Assembly: GCA_002803225.1 (NCBI GenBank)
Contig: NXFV01000205.1
Coordinates: 1-41,134, forward strand
From: Gamarada debralockiae
Lineage: Eukaryota > Ascomycota > Leotiomycetes > Helotiales > Hyphodiscaceae
Length of the DNA stretch: 41,134 nucleotides
Reading direction: 5' to 3'
The notes beneath the pieces were generated by a model. That model worked only from the letters and a program-made list of their open reading frames with translations. It did no database searches and was not told the DNA's origin. This document shows positions 31,634-41,134 of this stretch, piece by piece. How positions within the stretch are numbered: position 1 is the first letter of the stretch; every line of letters begins with the position of its first letter. The position numbers and the translations under genes are program-made.

Positions 31634-33563
31634 CTAAGTCATGCATATACTCCATCCATGTTTCTTCATCACAAAGTCCAGCCCGCGTGGGCCGTATGCA
31701 CGAGGATCAGGATCCTTCCACAACAGATCAAGCAAATCAGCCAGTTGCTTTACAGCCTTCGAGTTAAACTCCGCGTTTTGAAAGCCCTCCCGGGCCACAT
31801 TCTGCTGCTCTTCTCGACGGAGACAAGAGCTGACCATCATTGTTGGCCATAGCATAATACTCGCAAGAGTTGATGAAGATAGTGAGACCAGCAACGGAAA
31901 TGCAGTTTCAGCGCGAATCTCCATCTCGGGACGAATTTGTGGATCGCTCGACATTGAGCCGCAGAAGAAAGCGTGCAGATATATCAGTAAGGCATTCTGA
32001 TAGATAGTAGCTGCAGTGACTTTCTGGCTGTTTAGCACAGTTTCCTGTTCCAGATCCGTTGGACTCCACAAGCGAATTCTTGACGCAAGTAGCTTGTAGC
32101 TGGCATAGGTATCAGCTGAGCAGCTGCCATTTCCCTCTTCTGCCAAGCGTTGACTTGTAAGCTGTGAAACCTCTGGGATGAATTCAAATATGCTGCGTCC
32201 ACAGCCGAAATAGACACCGTAGCTCCCGTACTGACTCAACGTCCGCAAGGAGTTGAGGAAGGGATCAACGGTGATCACCTGAGTCTCCAAAGCTCCCAGA
32301 GGCGTGATGCTGGATAACAATGCCCGATAAGAATACAACTCCAACAGGAAGCCCCAAATATCACGGACTTCCTGAGCTGCAAGTTCGGAAGGTGTGGACA
32401 TGATCGAGAGAACCAATTGGCGACTTGCTTTCAAGTGGTGAAGATTCGTCTGAGAATTACCAGACATGATCTAGGACATTTAGCAATGGAAAAACACGGT
32501 AACATTAGGTAATGGCTTACCTCGACTATGCCAAGAAATAAAGTAACTAATAATAGGTGAAGGCGTTTCCTTTCTTGACCATGAATGCCTTGGGATACGG
32601 AAGCCTGAAGATCACGGAGCACGAGCGAATAGTGTTTCCACGTAGTTGATACAGTTGCAGCACCAATCTCTTCACCAAATTCGACGCCTGCAAGTGCTAA
32701 CACACAGTTCATCACCAATTCGTCAGAAAAGGCTAGTGGCAAGACGCAATGAATGAAGGGATTCTTCTCGGTGGAAGCAATGCCGAGCTGAATTGAAGTC
32801 TTAGAAACGTATCGGTCGAAGAGGAAGCGAGAGTTGGAGGTAACCAGGGACTCTCTCCTGTAGGACATGTTCCATTGCTGACACAAAAGTCTAGACGTAT
32901 CCTTGAACGGAGACGGGGATATCGGGCGCTTGTTCGAACCTTGAAGCTTTGTCCTTTGGTTACCTATATGACGGTTGGCGTCCTCGTCCTTCTTTTCAAG
33001 TACAGGCCACGAGCATTGAAGGCTCCTCCTCTCGCAGCCGCCGCACTGCAAAATCTCGAAGTCAGTGTTTGCTTGATAAGGGAAGAGGAACAGAGCCGGG
33101 ACGAGTCTCAGGAGTTGAAAGGCGATATTATGCTCGAAAGACACCATTTTCGGGGTAGAAGCCGGTGAGTAGGACTCGCGGAAATGGCACTGAATGAGAG
33201 ATAAATCATTCCCAAAATTTACTCACTGTGGAAATTTCAGAGTCAGCATTGCTAAATAAAGGGGGACGTAGAGTCCTAAGCGAGATTGTAGGAATTTCGA
33301 CCCCATGCCATTACTTCCCAAACATACGTTCAGGGTAGAAGTCAACAGTCGAACTCGTGAGTCCGGCCAGGATACAAATACTTACCTATGGGTGAGACTT
33401 CGTCGCATTTCTTACGCCTCTGACGACATGTCAGGCAGCCAGCTCTGGAACGTGGAAAATTGCGCCGGACCCGGGGTTTGAAAACAGCAGAGCGTGACGT
33501 AGAAGGAGGAACTGGTGCCCGGGCAGTCTGGTGGGTGGTGTAGTTTGTTGGAGGACTCGGCAT
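31634..33563 (-). CDS. Zn2Cys6 transcription factor, zinc-cluster exon junction irregular
   Basis: This is a fungal binuclear-zinc-cluster regulator. Exon 1 (from ATG 33563) carries RSRAGCLTCRQRRKKCDEVSPI. Exon 2 (33045-32521) begins CGGCERRSLQCSW, which completes the six cysteines. Exon 3 (32470-31634) follows a clean 50-bp phase-0 intron. Exons 2 and 3 form a helical region resembling the fungal-specific domain of the Fungal_trans_2 type. The junction between exons 1 and 2 is odd. The GTAAGT donor at 33385 leaves one extra G, so joining to the TTTTGCAG acceptor at 33046 breaks the frame inside the zinc cluster. That intron would also be 340 bp, long for this region. Either the gene carries a one-base insertion and is dead, or the splicing differs (for example a tiny extra exon). 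The target genes are unknown. Confidence 0.7.
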
Positions 33564-34685
33564 GGATGAAGGGCGGCGGGGTAGCAGTCAGTCGAAAGAT
33601 AATACGAAGAGAGTCAGAGCGGTCATATAGAGGCCAGGGCTCAAGCGGAGGGGAGAACATGGGGCAAATTTGGATGTTGTTTGTAAGTCATCTTTGAGAG
33701 AGCTGGAAGGAGGTCAGCATCGAATTTCAACCCGTAACCACCCTCCACGTCGGGGAAATAAGTCGCCGACATGGCACCGCACACAACCAAACTTATTTCA
33801 GCAATAACAAAACTTCTACAAATTTGTATTAAATTTCCTGAAACTTGATTTGAGGCCTCTAAATAAGCCAAACTGTCTTATAACCAATTTTTAGGGATTT
33901 TGATTAGGGTTTTGTAGTTGTTCTTTGAGCCTCAAAGTAGGGTCAGGCATATGCATATATTGGCCACTTACTTCCCTGACGTGGGAGCAACCTTCGAAAT
34001 GGCTTTTGGTTCAAGCGCTAGACCAGAGTGATCGTCCCGATTGGTACAGAGCAGGTGCCAGAACCCAGACGTTCCCGCGCTCAGCCTTGCCGCCATGGAG
34101 TTCTCTGCATCGGCAGCCTCGCGTGGGCCAGTGCTACCCATTGCTGCCTTGCACCTGAGGACCCACCATTGATTGATTTGAAATCTACAATAGAAATTCT
34201 CCACCGTCTTTGTACGTGATGCCATCCGAGCCATCGGATGCTCCTTGCCCAAACTTCGCATATGAAATCTTTGAATGCCAACTGAATTGTTCCGCTTCTT
34301 GAAGTATCCGCAATGTGCGTATACAAAGCTAAACTTTGCCCATGTCATCGCTAGTTGCTGAGTGATTTCCTTAGTTATTACAGGCAAAATGGCCTGGCAC
34401 TTTCGCGCATGATCGTTGCGGCTCAGATTACCTGATTGAGGTCGTGAGCGAGGCTGTGCACACCTCGGGGCAAGGTTTGATTCGAGCAGCATTCATTGTC
34501 GACAGTCAGGTTACACATACATTTCAGATTGCTAGACGGAGCGAGGCAGAATTCTGGTCGTCCAGAATTCATTTCTCACGATTAAATACCTGATGGTAAA
34601 GTGCCATCATTCACACTTGACGATAGCATAGGCATATCTTATCGCACTCACTCCCGAGCTTATTGCGTCTCGTCTAGATCACACA
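33564..34685. promoter_or_regulatory. Divergent promoter, Zn2Cys6 factor and PNP-like gene
   Basis: This 1.1-kb intergenic stretch lies between the transcription factor and the PNP-like gene. I see no gene in it; the open frames on both strands lack coding character. The arrangement permits, but does not show, control of the PNP gene by its neighbour. Confidence 0.4.
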
Positions 34686-35841
34686 ATGGCTGAACGGTCT
34701 ACCCAGCAAACGAACCACCTAAATGGCCATTTTAGCAGTGGAGGAGGACCACAATTCAATGCAAGTCAGTTCGAAGGACCTGTCAACTTCAGCTATGCTA
34801 GACCAGGTAAGCCTATAACCGTGATTCAACTTCGCATCTGACCTGTACTGCATAGATCCACACACGCGCTCCCAGGAGAATTCACGCGATTTACGACACA
34901 CAGATCCTCGCGATAAATACACCGTCGGATGGATTTCTGCCCTCCCGATCGAGCTCGCCGCGGCAGTGGAGATGATGGACGAGGAACATCCAGATCTACC
35001 ACAAGACTCAACTGATACCAACTCCTATTCTTTCGGTCGGATCGGCGAGCACAATGTGGTCATGGCATGTCTGCCTGCGGGACAGCTTGGAACAAATTCC
35101 GCCGCGTCAGTCGCAAGCCAGATGAGGATGAGATTCCCTTCAATTCGATTTGGATTGATGGTCGGAATCGGTGGCGGCGTACCCAGTGCAGAAGCAGACG
35201 TTCGACTCGGCGATGTGGTGATCAGCCAGCCGTATCAGCAATACGGCGGCGTGGTTCAATATAATTTTGGAAAGACAGGACTAGAAGGACAGTTGACGAG
35301 GACGGGAAGCTTGAATGCACCACCTACGATTCTCCTCACTGCCGTAGCCAAGCTTCGATCGAACTATATCAGGAGACGGGTTAAGCTTGCAGAGTATCTC
35401 TCGGTGCTGAATCATCTGCAGGAATTCGCATTCCAAGGCGCAGATTCCGATGTCCTTTACAAGTCGACATACAATCATGCCGGGGGGCCTACCTGCGAGA
35501 AATGCAGCAAGGATGAATTAGTATCAAGGAGTCCTCGGCAGAACACTGGTGTCTTTCTTCACTTCGGGACAATTGCGTCCGATAATCAGGTTATGAAGGA
35601 TGGAGTAACGAGGGATCGATTGAGCGCGGAGCTTGGTGGAGTTCTTTGCTTCGAGATGGAGGCAGCTGGCCTGATGAACACGTTCCCGTGTCTTGTCATT
35701 CGAGGGATATGCGACTATGCCGATTCTCACAAGAATAAGAGGTGGCAACCATATGCTGCTGCTACTGCCGCTGCGTGTGCCAAGGAGCTTCTTGCGACGA
35801 TACCTGGGGAAGCTGTGGCGAGGGCGGATCGTATTGAATAA
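34686..35841 (+). CDS. Stand-alone PNP-like protein with N-terminal motif
   Basis: Exons 34686-34806 and 34856-35841 (49-bp intron, GTAAGC donor) give 368 residues. The first 40 residues are Gly/Asn/Phe-rich and hold a motif with GGPQFN and GPVNFSY (residues 15-37). A nucleoside phosphorylase-like (PNP_UDP) domain fills the rest. It begins YTVGWISALPIELAAA and has LMVGIGGGVPSAEADVRLGD, LHFGTIASDNQVMKDG, CFEMEAAGLMNTFPCLVIRG and ICDYADSHKNKRWQPYAAAT. In bacteria such folds cleave or phosphorylate nucleosides; in fungi they are common N-terminal domains of NLR immune receptors. The gene converges on the PNP-NB-ARC-TPR gene downstream, whose PNP domain is a clear paralogue and which carries the same motif. 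I infer a partner or effector role. It could also be a fragment of a former receptor. Confidence 0.85.
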
Positions 35842-36072
35842 ATGAAGACAGTAAAACTTAGACACTACTCCTAAGCTAAGATGTGATATCAGTGGAGATT
35901 TCCAAGTTTGGATAAAAGGTAGGACAGGTGGATTATGGTTTATCTCACAAGATGATTCACATCTTCCTTAACTATGCTTTGAAAGTGTCAGAGCAAGAAC
36001 ATTAACCAGTCAATTTTATTATTTGTTCTAAATATTCAAATGTATTATTATATCTTGCGAATAAACTTATAA
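35842..36072. other. Shared 3' region of the convergent PNP pair
   Basis: Only about 230 AT-rich bases separate the two stop codons, so both terminators must be here and transcript overlap is possible. Confidence 0.4.
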
Positions 36073-39000
36073 CTATGAAATTTGTGGTTTCGCTATCAAG
36101 GCCTCAAGCTCCTTGGCTTCTTCTTGTCGACCTTGCTGACGGTATGTTATTGCGAGACTTCTGATACCCTCTCTTGTATCTGGATGCTTCTCGCCGAGCA
36201 CATCTTTCCTTAGCTTAACTACCTCGACTTCAATTAGCTCAGCTTCTTCCAATCGACCTTGCTCGTAGTACGTCGCCGAGAGACTCGCCATGCTCGAGAT
36301 TGTGTCAGGGTGTCTCTTGCCAAGTACCTCCTTCCGGAGCTGGAGCACCTGGATCTTGATGTCCTCGGCCTCTGTCGATCGACCCTGTTGGTGGTACGTC
36401 GCTGCAAGATCCGCCATGCTCCAAATCGTGTCTGGGTGCCTCTCGCCGAGCACCTCCTTCCGAAGCTGGAGCACCTGGACACGGATCTCCTCGGCCTCCG
36501 TCGATCGGCCCTGCTGGTGGTACGTCGCCGAGAGACTCGCCATGCTCGAGATTGTGTCAGGGTGTCTCTCGCCAAGTACCTCCTTCCGGAGCTGGAGCAC
36601 CTGGATCTTGATGTCCTCGGCCTCTGTCGATCGACCCTGTTGGTGGTACGTCGCTGCAAGATCCGCCATGCTCCAAATCGTGTCTGGGTGCCTCTCGCCG
36701 AGCACCTCCTTCCGGAGCTGGAGCACTTGGACATCAATCTCCTCGGCCTCCGTTGATCGACCCTGTTGGTGGTACGTTGTGGCGAGATCCGCTATGCTCC
36801 GAATCGTGTCAGGGTGCCTCTCGCCAAGTACCTCCTCCCGGAGCTGGAGCACCTGGACATCGATCTCCTCGGCCTCCGTCCATCGGCCCTGCTGGTGGTA
36901 CGTTGCTGCGAGACTCGCCATGCTCTTAATCGTGTCTGGGTGTCTCTCGCCAAGCACCTCCTTCCGGAGCTGGAGCACCTGGATAGAGATCTCCTTGGCC
37001 TCCGTCGATCGACCCTGCTGGTGGTACGTCGTTGCAAGATTTGCCATACTCCGAATAGTTTCGGGATGGGTTTTGCCAAGCGCTTCTATCCGCAATGTTA
37101 CAGTCCTTCTGTTAATAGGCTCCTTCTCCCTTGATCGACTTTGATGATACAAGTACAATGAGACCTTGGTCAGGAGATTTGCGACAAGAATCTTCTCCCC
37201 CGAGATCTCAGGCCAAGCAGAGACTGCTAGTGCGTGGGGCAATAAATCTTCGCATCCTTTCCAAGTCTTGTAATTACTCTCCGGGAAAAGTTGCAGAATT
37301 ATCTCAAGAGCTGTCTTCGAGAAATGCAATGCGCTGTCTCCAGTGGTGTTATTGAGTGAATAACGAGTTGCTTCTTGCACGAGCTTGTGCATGTTGTAGC
37401 TTCGTCGGCCATTCTTAGAGTTCTGCGGTCGCAGGAATGAGAACTCCTTAAGACGCGTAGCTGCTTCTACCACTTCATCATCCCCATCTTCTCCGTCGGT
37501 GCTGCCATTCCCACCAGCCTTGTCATGCTCATCGCTTTCACTATCCCTCTCCTTACCACCTTCTCCTTGACGGTCACTTGATGTCACAGCAGCTTTGATT
37601 AACTCAAAAGAAATGTCTTGATTATTGAAAAAAGCTATAATGTGAAGTATCCTGTAAGCACACGGGTTCTCGAGTCGGATGTGATGTATAGAGATCTGCC
37701 ATGTCTTTAACACGCTATTGGGAACGTCCGGTCGTCGATGGCGATCAAAGCCTGGCTCCTCAAGCAACTTCCAACGCCTCTTCTCCTTTTTCAGCTTCTC
37801 TACGTATTCCTTTATTGGTGTAGACGTCCTCCGGATGTAGGCAGCTGCCTGCGAAATCGCAAGCGGAAGTCTGTCCAGTCGCTCAACTAACTCAGATACC
37901 GCCACTGAGTCATCTGAAGTAACAACACAAGTGCTGATGCTGGCGAGTAATGCCTCAGCCTCTGATCTGTTCATACTAGTGACATTGATGCCTTGCCTAG
38001 GGCCGACAATGTCACCAACAATCCTCTCGTCGCGGGTCGTCCACAGAATAGTTCCCCTAACTCCTTGTGGGATAAAAGAATACAGATTCCTTGATTCATT
38101 CGTGCTCCGGACAGAGTATGCCTCTCCAAAGTGCTGCAGAGTATCCGCGTTGTCTAGGACGAGTAACCAATTATGCTGACATTCGATCCAGCTTCGTACA
38201 GCACTCATCAGCTCTTCATTTTCAAGTCTGTCGGAGAGGCCAGCTCTTCTAGAAATTTCCTTGTAGTCGTGCAGGAAGCTTGCATAGCTCTCAGCGTGTA
38301 CCCAAAAGACAGAACATGCACATTGTTCATATCGTCGGTAGATAAATTCAAGCGCGATTTGGGTTTTCCTTTCCCAGTCAGCAAATCTCTATAGTTCCGA
38401 AGACGAGAATTTATACCCAGACCCACCAAGGCCCCATAGTGCTGCACTTCGATGCTGCGATACCGGCAGTTTCTCCTCAAGTTCGCAAAAGATGTCTTCG
38501 CGAATAATAACGTCCTCATTTCGTGGAAACGGGATCATTTGGAGCGGTTTGACTATATTTGAGACCATTAGCAAGGTTTCTGCAAAAACTATAGATACTT
38601 ACATTTCTCAGTATTGACAACCTGCCCGGTTGTATAGCCAAAAGTGACCGGCCCTTTAAAGATGGCTCCGTTGAATTGTGGGCCCCCCTGACTTCCAAAT
38701 TGGCCGCTCAGATTATTCCTTTGTTGGCCTTTCTCAGCAGCGACAACTTGCCTAATTGTGTGCGCACTCGTCACTTCCCATGCGGGAATCACACTCAGGA
38801 GCTCTTTGGCATATGCCCCAGCAGTAGCCGCAGCATAAGCTTGCCAATTCTCGTTATGAGAATCTACATAGTCACAAATGCCACGGATTACTAGACAGGG
38901 GAATGTATTCATCAAGCCAGCAGCCTCTATCTCAAAACATAAGACACCGCCAAGGTCATCGCTTAATTGTTGCCGAGTCGCGCAGTCTCGTATATGCTGA

Positions 39001-39689
39001 TTTCCAGAGGCGATTGTGCCATAGTGGACCACTGCTTGTTCTCTTTCTCGTGGTTTTCCAAGCTCTAGTTCTTGTATGTGTCCATCACGGCTTTCTCTAC
39101 CGGTATGCGTGTTCCTAAACACTAGGTCTGTCTCTCTTCCCGGATGCCAAAACCCCAAATCCTTCGAGCAGAGCTGTTCGAGATATTCTGCAGACTTATT
39201 GATCCCCCTGTGGTGATTCGATTTGAGTTTCTGAAGGGCCGTGAGCAAGACATGAGGTGGCGTATTAAGTGAACCAGTCTGAACAAATTTGCCGTCTGAT
39301 CCTCTGCTTCCCATATCAAACTGCACAACCCCTCCGAATTGTTTGTCCGGCTCGCTCACGACCACATCACCTAATCGTATCTTATTTCCTGCTGTGGGTA
39401 CACCACTTCCAATCCCTACTAGGAGCCCAAATCTCAATGCGCCAAAGGTCAAGGTCATCTGCGACGCGACGTGAGCCGCAGAACCTGTCACATGTTGGCC
39501 GGCCGGGAGACAGGCAATAACGATATTATGAGAACCTATTCGACCGAATGCGTATGTGTTGTCATCGCTGAAACTTTGTGGCAGAGGCTCATGCTCTTCA
39601 TCCAGCAGTTCCGACGCCGCAGCCAGCTCAACGGGTGTTACACAGATCCATCCCACGGTATAATCATTCGTTCCCAATTGCACACTCAT
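36073..39689 (-). CDS. NLR receptor: PNP - motif - NB-ARC - TPR
   Basis: Exons 39689-38603, 38552-38417 and 38368-36073 (introns 50 and 48 bp) give an uninterrupted protein of 1172 residues. Residues 10-320 form a PNP-like domain (VTPVELAAASELLDEEH, LLVGIGSGVPTAGNKIRLGD, VVHYGTIASGNQ, CFEIEAAGLMNTFPCLVIRG). Residues 330-352 hold the motif shared with the neighbouring PNP protein. The NB-ARC ATPase has P-loop GLGGSGKT (403-410, Lys409), Walker B WLLVLDN (Asp480), GTILWTTRDERIV and LPLAISQAAAYI. From about 844 to the end there are eight TPR units of 42 residues (kinesin-light-chain type, HPDTIxSMAxLAATYHQQGR). This is the architecture of fungal NLRs involved in non-self recognition and programmed cell death: ligand binding by the repeats, oligomerisation by NB-ARC, output by the N-terminal domain. 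All ATPase motifs are intact. The ligand is unknown. Confidence 0.92.
36181..37062 (-). repeat. 126-bp tandem repeats encoding TPR units
   Basis: Seven full 126-bp units and a diverged terminal one encode the TPR array. A higher-order 252-bp step is visible: about 210 bp starting at 36271 match the stretch starting at 36523 with only three differences that I can see. This DNA identity exceeds what protein constraint alone would need and points to recent duplication or gene conversion. Confidence 0.85.
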
Positions 39690-40234
39690 CGTGGTGAGAT
39701 CGCTGGCGAGGCTGGAGCAGCCGATGTGGCTTCAACGTTTCAGCGATCATAAGAAGCTCAAAATTCATCTTTCGCGGGATGCTCGAGGTGGTTACCCAAA
39801 ACCATCAGGCTCAATGGCGTATCGATATGCGTCGGCGTAAGTGTCATTCTAAGAAGCTGATCAGGTCTTGCCCACGAGGCTTGGGCGCAGCAATAGATCG
39901 GCCGGATTAAGTATTTTCCATCAACCGCAAAAGACCAATCCAGTGCCGAGAACACACTACAGTCAAACTTGGTCAGTACGGACTGGTTCATATCGGAATT
40001 CTTATTATATATATCGGCGTGAAACTCCGGGTTCATTAAATTTTAGGTTGCTATATCGGAAAATCTTGTTATAAGCTCTTCCGAAATCAAATCATTATAT
40101 GCATTCCGATATGATGAGGAACGTAAAATAGGTGGCAACAGTGGCTGACACTACTCCGTGCGCACGGACCAAAATCACCGATTTTTAAATCGACGATACT
40201 CCTGAAATGTAAACAAACCACTTCAACCTCTTCT
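39690..40234. other. NLR promoter side and probable transposon left end
   Basis: The left part should carry the NLR promoter. The right part contains a 14-bp palindrome TCCGTGCGCACGGA at 40155-40168 followed by CGATTTTTAAATCG, which may belong to the terminal repeat of the transposon whose gene starts at 40235. The other end is outside the window, so this cannot be confirmed here. Confidence 0.35.
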
Positions 40235-41134
40235 ATGGCGCCAACACTACGTGATCAAACGTTCCGAACTCCATCCCCCGAACCTCTTGCCGGCAAAGAA
40301 GCTACTACTACGAGAAAGTGCAAATTCTTCGACGCATTAGCTCATAATACTAGCACGAAGTCACTACGTTCTATTTCGAAGGATATTAAGATTTCAAAGA
40401 GTTGTGGCCGAAAATGGAAGAAACAATATGAAAATATAGGTTCCCTTGCAAAGAGAAAGACTCGGCCGACGTCTACAATCCTTGGACACAAGTCTCGTGT
40501 CTCGAAAGCGACCTGTAAGATGCTTGTTTCGCCGTCTCGAAATCCTGTCCGAAAACAGCCTCTCGAAGCACAGATACCATTCCATAATATAAAGGTTCAA
40601 AAGCGTCAACTACAGCGTATGCTCAAGAGACATACTAAGGGAGGTGGCCGGTACAAATGCGCCTTTATCGAGAAGACTATCTCTATGAAAAACCGTCAAA
40701 TCAGAGGCACATATGGTAATGACCATGTCTACGATCCTCTCTTCGGATTCTTCGATCATATCGTCTATACAGATAAAGCACACATCGACCCAACATCACA
40801 GGCTCAGGGCAGAGTACTTCGAGAGCAAGGAACACGAGATAATCCAAAGAATATTGAAGAGAGGCCACCACTCAAGGGTGTCCGGTTTCATATCGCTACT
40901 TAGATTAGTTGGTGGGGGAAAGCACCTAAGTTACGGTTTTATAATGATAAGCAAGACTCTGTGGAGCGTCCTCCTATGCCTCCAAAGCCTTGCCGGCGTC
41001 TAAAAACCAAGACAAACGAAGAATACGCTAAGCGTTTGAAGGAATAGGAAGCATCGAAGCCTCATGACATCAAGGTCAAAGTTCAAGGCAATGCAATGAC
41101 TCAAAAGTACTACGTGGAGAACCTCTTGCCTATG
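40235..41134 (+). mobile_element. DDE transposase gene with two stops, cut by window edge
   Basis: From ATG 40235 the frame encodes an HTH-type N-terminus (SLRSISKDIKISKSCGRKWK) and the start of a Tc1-mariner-like DDE catalytic domain (HIVYTDKAHIDPTSQAQGRV, with the first Asp). It stops at TAG 40901-40903. The same frame then continues with WWGKAPKLRFYNDKQDSVER and PPMPPKPCRRLKTKTNEEYA, meets a second TAG at 41045-41047, and goes on with ASKPHDIKVKVQGNAMTQKYY to the window end. This agrees with my memory of a common ascomycete transposase family. Both stops sit where Trp is expected (ATxIS and KExEA), so each is explained by TGG to TAG, the change that repeat-induced point mutation (RIP) makes. 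The copy is inactive; the right end is not seen. Confidence 0.8.

Noticed and set aside
34966..35010. Start of the PNP-like protein at 34966
   Set aside because: That codon is GTG within the domain; the upstream exon 34686-34806 supplies an ATG and joins in phase.
36181..37062. Regularly spaced repeats that could suggest a CRISPR-like array
   Set aside because: The repeats are contiguous 126-bp coding units without spacers, in a eukaryotic gene.
36290..37144. Long plus-strand open frame (284 codons) opposite the TPR array
   Set aside because: It is the antisense of codon-biased 126-bp TPR repeats and repeats with the same period; the minus-strand frame has clear TPR homology.

Overview
The window looks like chromosomal DNA of a filamentous ascomycete (Pezizomycotina). 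The coding genes carry short GT-AG introns of about 40-130 bp with CTAAC/CTGAC-type branch sites, starts in CAAAATG-like contexts, pyrimidine-rich leaders, and families typical of these fungi (Zn2Cys6 factor, PNP-NB-ARC-TPR receptor, fungal cPLA2). A class such as Leotiomycetes is possible, but the sequence alone does not fix it. All gene models were spliced by eye and checked only for phase and family continuity.

Layout. 1-2600: a weak ORF, a short inverted-repeat (MITE-like) element, and an unrecognised minus-strand gene. 2602-4416 (-): a divergent CAX-family cation/H+ exchanger that lacks the usual acidic residues. 5220-6581 (-): a family-1 glycosyltransferase broken by at least five frameshifts. 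6582-9713: long gene-poor stretch. 9714-9878 (+): a possible tiny cysteine-rich protein. 10389-12393 (-): EXO70. 13087-15618 (+): a membrane-anchored cPLA2/patatin-type phospholipase. 17211-18277 (+): a PCL/PHO80-type cyclin with an overlapping uORF. 18278-21700: gene-poor, with a possible secreted-peptide ORF interrupted by a stop, a repeated 25-bp dyad (part of it arranged as four 32-bp tandem units) and a frameshifted coiled-coil ORF. 21716-23563 (+): PTEN-type lipid phosphatase. 24478-25098 (-): a broken GNAT acetyltransferase. 25689-28167 (-): PHD-finger protein. 28639-31433 (+): HSP70-like ATPase of 8 exons. 31634-33563 (-): Zn2Cys6 transcription factor with a one-base phase problem in the zinc cluster. 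34686-35841 (+) and 36073-39689 (-): a convergent pair, a stand-alone PNP-like protein and a PNP-NB-ARC-TPR receptor. 40235-end (+): a DDE transposase with two TGG-to-TAG stops, cut by the window edge.

How the genes fit together. The left and central parts mix housekeeping genes (exocytosis, lipid signalling, cell cycle, chromatin) with decaying accessory genes. The right end looks like an immunity/incompatibility neighbourhood. The PNP protein and the NLR carry paralogous PNP domains and also share a 23-residue Gly/Phe/Asn-rich motif: at the N-terminus of the small protein, and between PNP and NB-ARC in the receptor. This is my best candidate for an undescribed system, in which a short homotypic motif could couple a receptor to a partner encoded next door. 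The receptor's TPR repeats are nearly identical at DNA level, as in fast-changing fungal NLRs. Function and pairing are inference.
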